64,000 bases of DNA. Origin: Pocillopora verrucosa. Taxonomy: Eukaryota; Cnidaria; Anthozoa; Scleractinia; Pocilloporidae. The stretch covers positions 7,277,791 through 7,341,790 of the forward strand of contig NC_089315.1 in NCBI RefSeq assembly GCF_036669915.1, in the 5' to 3' direction. Of the stretch, positions 60,501-64,000 are shown piece after piece. The notes under the pieces are model-generated. The model worked only from the letters and a program-made list of their open reading frames with translations, did no database searches and was not told the origin of the DNA. Positions within the stretch are counted from its first letter, which is position 1. The number at the start of each line of letters is the position of its first letter. The position numbers and the translations under genes are program-made.

Positions 60501-63500
60501 CTATGTAATTGCTTTTATTTTGATGTCTGTTAAGGGCATCCCCTATTTCTCTTCTTTAGAGTGAATTACTTGTTGCCTTTTTGACATGTATATTTTGACA
60601 GTTCCATTTGCTTGCAGTTGTATTTCCTTGCTCTCGTCTGTACAACTTTTACTAAATCAAAGCGTAGTTTTTTAAAGTATTAAATTTGATATTGCATGTG
60701 CCAATCGTATGTTTTGGTGACTACCAACCTGAGTGACAATTTAAAAGTACCCAAACTTATTGATTATTTTATGTTCATAGAAAACTCTCGTTAAATGCTA
60801 CGAGAGAGATGGCTTATCAGAATTTATTACTCCAGATATTGTAAGTCATGCCAAATAAAACTGCTAATATATTTAATTGCCTTAAGGGTAATTTTCTGAT
60901 CAATATCTCAACTATTAGTGGTCAGTTCAATATAGTGCTGTATATGTAGATGAAAGGTACTTAGAGATGTAAAGTAAATTTATTGGTACAAGGTAGTTTT
61001 AATAGCAACATAGTTATGAGTTCTATCTCATTTAATCAAGAGATATTAAAAAATTCAATGCCTATAAGATATTTCTGCAGTTGTGGAGGTAAATCAGTGT
61101 TAGAATATGGTAAGTAAAAAAGGGTTCATTATTGTGCTTTTTGATGTAGAATTTTCTGTTTAAATTTACGCCTAGAAATTTCATTGATGAGATATTGGAT
61201 TTGAAATGAGGCACTTTGAAGTTGAAGGGTTGTTAAGAGGGAAATTATCATGTAATGAACACTGTGTGTAGTGAGTAACACTGGTAATCCAAGCACTGTG
61301 ATAGAAGAATAGACTAAGCAGATGACTTTTGTACCAACATAAGGCAACTGCTTCTGAAAATAAAGGGGGTAAGTTTCTAGAGAAACTGGTACTGCGTCGG
61401 TGGCAGAGTATAACAGGGTAATACGGTATTATCAACTGAGTTGATAACATAAATTGCTTACAGTAAAGAGTTTCAAAGCTGACGTTTTATGCGTTAGCCC
61501 TTCGTCAGAGCGAATTGCTTCTGAAATAGATGAGCAGAATTTAGTTATTCTCTACGTACATTTAATGTTTATCTTTCTTTTGCAGATATCTTTGAGCCAT
61601 CGGAAGATGCTGGCTTTATTGATATTCAAGATGGTGATGCCATTTCTGAGAGCAGTGACACTGAGGTTGTGGCACACACCAGAGAAGAGATACAGTATGA
61701 CAATCCAGAAACATCAAGCGAAAGTGATAGTGAGAATGAAGGAAACCAGGGTCCTCCCCCATTGGATAGTGATGAGGATGACGATGAGGGTAGTGATGTT
61801 GACGGTATTGACGGCCCCCCTCCATTGCACAGCGATGATAACGCTGAGAACACAGATAATGGAGATGAGCTGGTTACCTCACCTGACAGTGGTAGCAGGG
61901 AGGATTTGAGCTCCAGGAGAGCCCCTGTACCCAGAGAAAGGAGAGGCGTGAAGAGTTCTGATGACTCTGACAGTGATAGTGAAAGAGAAGTGCCTCCACC
62001 TCTTGATAGTGAAGATGAAGGAGAAGAAAATGATTCCAGAAGCCCTGCTGTAGAAGCTGCCGAAAGTGCTGATGTGGATTCTGTTGGAGGTTATGCTCAT
62101 GATTCACCAGCTGAAGATGCGAATGATAATGACGATGAGCAGCCTGGTGGTAAGTTTGATGAAGATGACGATGACGAAGAGGAGGAGGAACAACCTATCA
62201 GTAATGATGGTAATGCTGACGATGGTGATAATGACGACAAGAAGGAAGAAGAAGATGTTGAGGTAGTGCCGCAGTCTCCTAGGCCTGTCACACCTGAATC
62301 TGAAAATTCAGAGGAAGGTGAACTGTCTGATTCATCTCGAGAAGTTGAGACGCAGATTCCAAAGCAGGATCAGTCTGACGACCCTGATGACGATGTTGAG
62401 GATGATAAAGAGAGTGATCATGAAGCAGTTTTGGATACAATAGAAAACGAAAATGTCGCGTCTATTGCTGATGAGGTTAGCAGCTCTTTAGTCCCAGTCG
62501 AGGAATCGCACGAAGACGAAAAAGAGGAAAGCGAGGATGAAGGTGAAACTGGAGATACAGTTGGCGGTGAATTTGATGAGAAAGGTACTGTAAAATCTGA
62601 TCATGACCACAATGTTTCACATACTTTTAGAGAAGAAGAGGCGCGTCATGATGATAGCGATCACGATAGTGACGAGTCACAAGAATTTGTTCCCATTGAA
62701 GACGACAATGAATTGGAATGGGATGTAGAAGATTTTGATGTTCCTGAACACAAAACTGTTAAAAGGACTTCAAAGGTGAATAAAGAAGTTCAAGAGGTTG
62801 ACAAATTGAAAAAGACTTTTCTGGACACTCTAAAGAGTGAAGCAGAAGGTATGAAGGTTGTCAGAACTGAACAGAAAGCTGATTCAAAGAAAAAGGTTGA
62901 TAAAGGAGTAAGAGAAAAGAAAATTCTTGAAGACGATAAGGAACGTGCACTTGGTAGTTCAAAAGATTTGGAAACTAAAGATTTAAAACCTGAGTCTGGA
63001 AAATATCCTAGAAAGGTAACAAAAGATAATCCAGGTAATAATGAACACGTGAAAGTTGAAAAGAAAGTTGTCAAGGATTTGGTGGTCAAAGATAAATCAA
63101 AAACTGTAGTCTCTTCAAAGCCAGTTGACAATGCAGCAAAGCCGAAGAAAGGAAAACTGAAAGCTGCAGATAAGAATCTAGAGGAAACGAATAAGCAACA
63201 GACTGAAAAACTTAAGAAGGGTTTTAAAGAAAGCTCAAAAGTAACTAAAACATCCGCCATGGAAAGGGAAGGAATTTCTAAAGCTGGGAATGTTAAGTCT
63301 GCCTCAGTTTCGTCATTGCCTATTGGTGCGGATGTGCAGCGGAGAAATCAGCCAACAAAAGAGAAGAAGAAAACAAGGCCAGTCAGTGATTTTCGCGCTG
63401 ATTCTCGTTCACATAACCAGACAGACGAGGTGCATGTAGCTGCTAATCAACCAAGAAAGGAAGCGAAGAAACCGCGGAAAAGTGACAGTGACTCAACATC

Positions 63501-64000
63501 GGACTCGTTAACAAGGAAAAAACCACAGAAAACAACTTCGTCTGAATCTGTATCTTCCAAGAAACAGAAATCTAGTTCGACCACTACAACTACGCGCGGG
63601 GAAAGAGAAAAGTCCTCAGAAAAAGCAGAGGTGAGAAAAAACAAATCTAAAAGGACTGTGAGTAAGCCCGATGAATCTGATCAGGAAGAGGAAATCAGTC
63701 GTGAAAGGAAGAAACGGAGCGATGCACCGGTTAAAAATCCAGGTGAATCGAAATCCAAACCGAGAGGAAGACCGACGAGTAATGGTCACCTTTCGAGTTC
63801 ACAAGAAAAACTTTCCTTTCATTCTGGTCACCACGATCAAAGCCCCAGGGAACATGGTCTCAGGGGTCATCTTGCGAGGGACCATGTTGCTAAGGACCAC
63901 AGTTTGAGGGACAATGTTACTAAGGATCACACTGCCAGGGGCCATGGTAGTAGGGAGCGCATTGCAAGGGACCATGGTAGCAGGGAGAACGTTGCTAGAG
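51527..64000 (+). CDS. Large highly charged protein of unknown function, 3'-partial
   Basis: Three exons fit: 51527-51614, 53537-53695 and 61586-64000 (open to the edge), all phase 1 at the joins, giving at least 887 residues. I do not recognise the family. Exons 1-2 encode a short head with a basic patch (KGRLKKRGVSKPGR) and DVPVDLSADHKDLVMEY. Exon 3 starts DIFEPSEDAGFIDIQ, followed by about 350 residues dominated by Asp, Glu and Ser with three PPPL-[DH]-S-[DE]-D motifs, then about 400 residues of Lys/Glu/Ser-rich, mostly unstructured sequence with many KK/KR clusters that could act as nuclear signals. At the window edge it enters tandem five-residue repeats (63850-63999). No enzyme motif, membrane segment or signal peptide is visible. 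Exon 2 joining exon 3 directly, across a 7.9-kb intron, is the simplest model; small extra exons are possible. Confidence 0.7.
51615..53536 (+). other. First intron of the charged-protein gene
   Basis: AT-rich, about 1.9 kb, starting GTAAAA and ending AAAATGTAG. No coding region or clear repeat-family member is evident. Confidence 0.6.
53790..53990 (-). repeat. MITE-like repeat, family 1, reverse orientation
   Basis: 'tctccatactgttctctata', 'aacaaggagaatttgtttta', 'tagttagtgataatttcctt' and 'gtaatattgtaaggagaaat' are the reverse of family 1. It lies near the start of the 7.9-kb intron. Confidence 0.8.
54283..55686 (+). repeat. Tandem duplication inside an intron
   Basis: Block A 54283-54516 matches 55341-55582 (shared 'gcattttctagttcagtggc'). 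Block S 55254-55338 matches 55606-55685 (shared tttcagagtattgaatattgt). Without about 730 extra bases in the first unit, the unit is about 350 bp. Divergence is roughly 10-20% by eye. Confidence 0.8.
55918..56045. repeat. 128-bp inverted repeat sharing the terminal arm of the large element
   Basis: The arm starting AGTAGTTGTAAAATGAGAG at 55918 is matched in reverse at about 56016-56045 (arm AGTAGTTATAAAATAAGAG read on the minus strand), with several differences. The left end of the large element thus also forms a small palindrome, or a MITE derivative was inserted there. Confidence 0.55.
56269..57325 (-). pseudogene. Capsid-like protein remnant of a virus-like mobile element
   Basis: About 350 codons in one frame from near 57325 to the stop at 56269-56271, broken only by a TAA at 56761-56763 and a TGA at 56548-56550; no frameshift is needed. 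The sequence resembles a protein repeated in many copies in cnidarian genomes, which I take to be a double-jelly-roll-type major capsid relative, placed by recollection and not by a search. Visible hallmarks are LTYELTNIQLEY in the first part and FYAADRFSLFIDLRSM near the end. The likely N-terminal start and any upstream exon are unclear. It would not yield a full-length product as it stands. The alternative is a non-viral element protein of unknown role. Confidence 0.5.
57720..57860 (+). pseudogene. Fragment of a second element ORF
   Basis: A short plus-strand reading frame with GRYRDKFVVVGP, a stop, then GGKT. It resembles sequence often found with the same cnidarian element. It is heavily broken and no function is assigned. 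Direction is opposite to the capsid-like pseudogene. Confidence 0.3.
58416..58511 (+). repeat. Left arm of inner inverted repeat
   Basis: 96 bp, inverted relative to 59704-59799, roughly 88-90% identical by eye; contains acgaacgacctcttcgt in the complementary sense. It is nested inside the larger element. Confidence 0.75.
58602..58805 (-). pseudogene. Small ORF between the inner inverted repeats
   Basis: A 67-codon open frame containing YFKARYPNADFNKFS and SRSDGVQWSVTGSDIRY, not recognised. Its position between the inner arms suggests an element protein fragment. Independent function is doubtful. Confidence 0.3.
59195..59445 (+). pseudogene. Coiled-coil-like remnant of an element ORF
   Basis: One frame reads through a highly charged, heptad-like stretch (NEKILKMERFRRRLEMEIK, then LKEELKKKRQQRR) before a stop. 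The N-terminal part is broken by stops. It lies inside the inner inverted pair. Confidence 0.35.
59704..59799 (-). repeat. Right arm of inner inverted repeat
   Basis: Reverse-complement partner of 58416-58511. The two arms and the 1.2 kb between them form a unit of about 1.4 kb. Confidence 0.75.
60781..60840 (+). other. Exon-like 60-bp segment in the large intron
   Basis: Flanked by TTCATAG and GTAAGT, 60 bases, open in one frame (KTLVKCYERDGLSEFITPDI). In the phase set by exon 53537-53695 it reads into TAA after four codons, so inclusion without another exon would truncate the protein. It may be a poison exon, part of an unrecognised exon pair, or chance. Confidence 0.3.
61386..61512 (+). 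repeat. Dispersed repeat with near-palindrome TTATCAACT-G-AGTTGATAA
   Basis: The near-palindrome is followed by 'caaagctgacgttttatgcg' and 'ttagcccttcgtcagagcga', a block I recall as repeated in several invertebrate genomes, perhaps from a Penelope-like or related retroelement. It lies just before the last charged-protein exon. Assignment to a family is tentative. Confidence 0.4.
63850..63999 (+). repeat. Ten in-frame 15-bp units coding pentapeptide repeats
   Basis: Reading from 63850, ten consecutive five-codon units fit [DEG]-[HNR]-x-x-[RK], for example EHGLR, DHVAK, DHTAR and ENVAR. The array runs to the window edge, so its full length is unknown. It belongs to the charged-protein CDS. 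Confidence 0.85.

Noticed and set aside
61454..61909. 151-codon plus-strand ORF starting before the giant exon
   Set aside because: Wrong frame relative to the exon starting at 61586, which stays open for over 800 codons; composition is typical of an off-frame read of an acidic coding region.
62790..63260. Minus-strand Ser/Phe-rich ORF of 156 codons
   Set aside because: Antisense shadow of the Lys/Glu/Ser-rich coding exon; no independent support.

Overview
The window is animal nuclear DNA: AT-rich, with many short GT-AG introns, single-copy metazoan genes, and introns packed with short interspersed repeats. Gene content, intron density and repeat style suggest an anthozoan cnidarian, most likely a stony coral, but the species cannot be fixed from sequence alone. 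No rRNA, tRNA, CRISPR or bacterial operon structure was seen. All exon models were built by hand from splice sites, reading phase and remembered family similarity. None has transcript support.

Layout. Positions 395-18921 (+) hold the last 24 coding exons of a PDE8-type cAMP phosphodiesterase whose 5' end lies outside the window. An intronless beta-1,3-galactosyltransferase-like gene (23061-24152, -) faces it. Three head-to-head gene pairs follow: SSR2/TRAP-beta (25374-30557, -) with TTC24 (31029-35245, +); GNB5 (37130-42817, -) with SPAG8 (43002-45678, +); and MPHOSPH10 (46443-51426, -) with a large acidic/charged, unrecognised protein (51527 to beyond 64000, +). Start-codon gaps within pairs are about 471, 184 and 100 bp, so each pair probably shares a promoter region.

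Roles. PDE8 and GNB5 belong to cyclic-nucleotide and G-protein signalling, SSR2 to the ER translocon, the galactosyltransferase to Golgi glycosylation, MPHOSPH10 to the U3 snoRNP, and SPAG8 to ciliary/flagellar microtubules. TTC24 is a TPR protein ending in a CaaX-type tetrapeptide. There is no sign that these genes form one pathway.

Non-coding content. Introns and gaps carry at least two MITE-like families whose ends resemble TTAA-CCCTTT (piggyBac-like), tRNA-derived SINE-like copies, a 143-bp element with perfect 31-bp inverted ends, and other inverted repeats. The 7.9-kb intron of the last gene holds a tandem duplication and a decayed ~4.4-kb element (55918-60311) with ~55-bp inverted ends and a capsid-like pseudogene broken by only two in-frame stops.

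Most useful leads: an RFX X-box-like site upstream of SPAG8, a palindromic CRE between SSR2 and TTC24, the CaaX end of TTC24, the decayed capsid-bearing element, and pentapeptide repeats running off the window edge. I found no convincing wholly new system.
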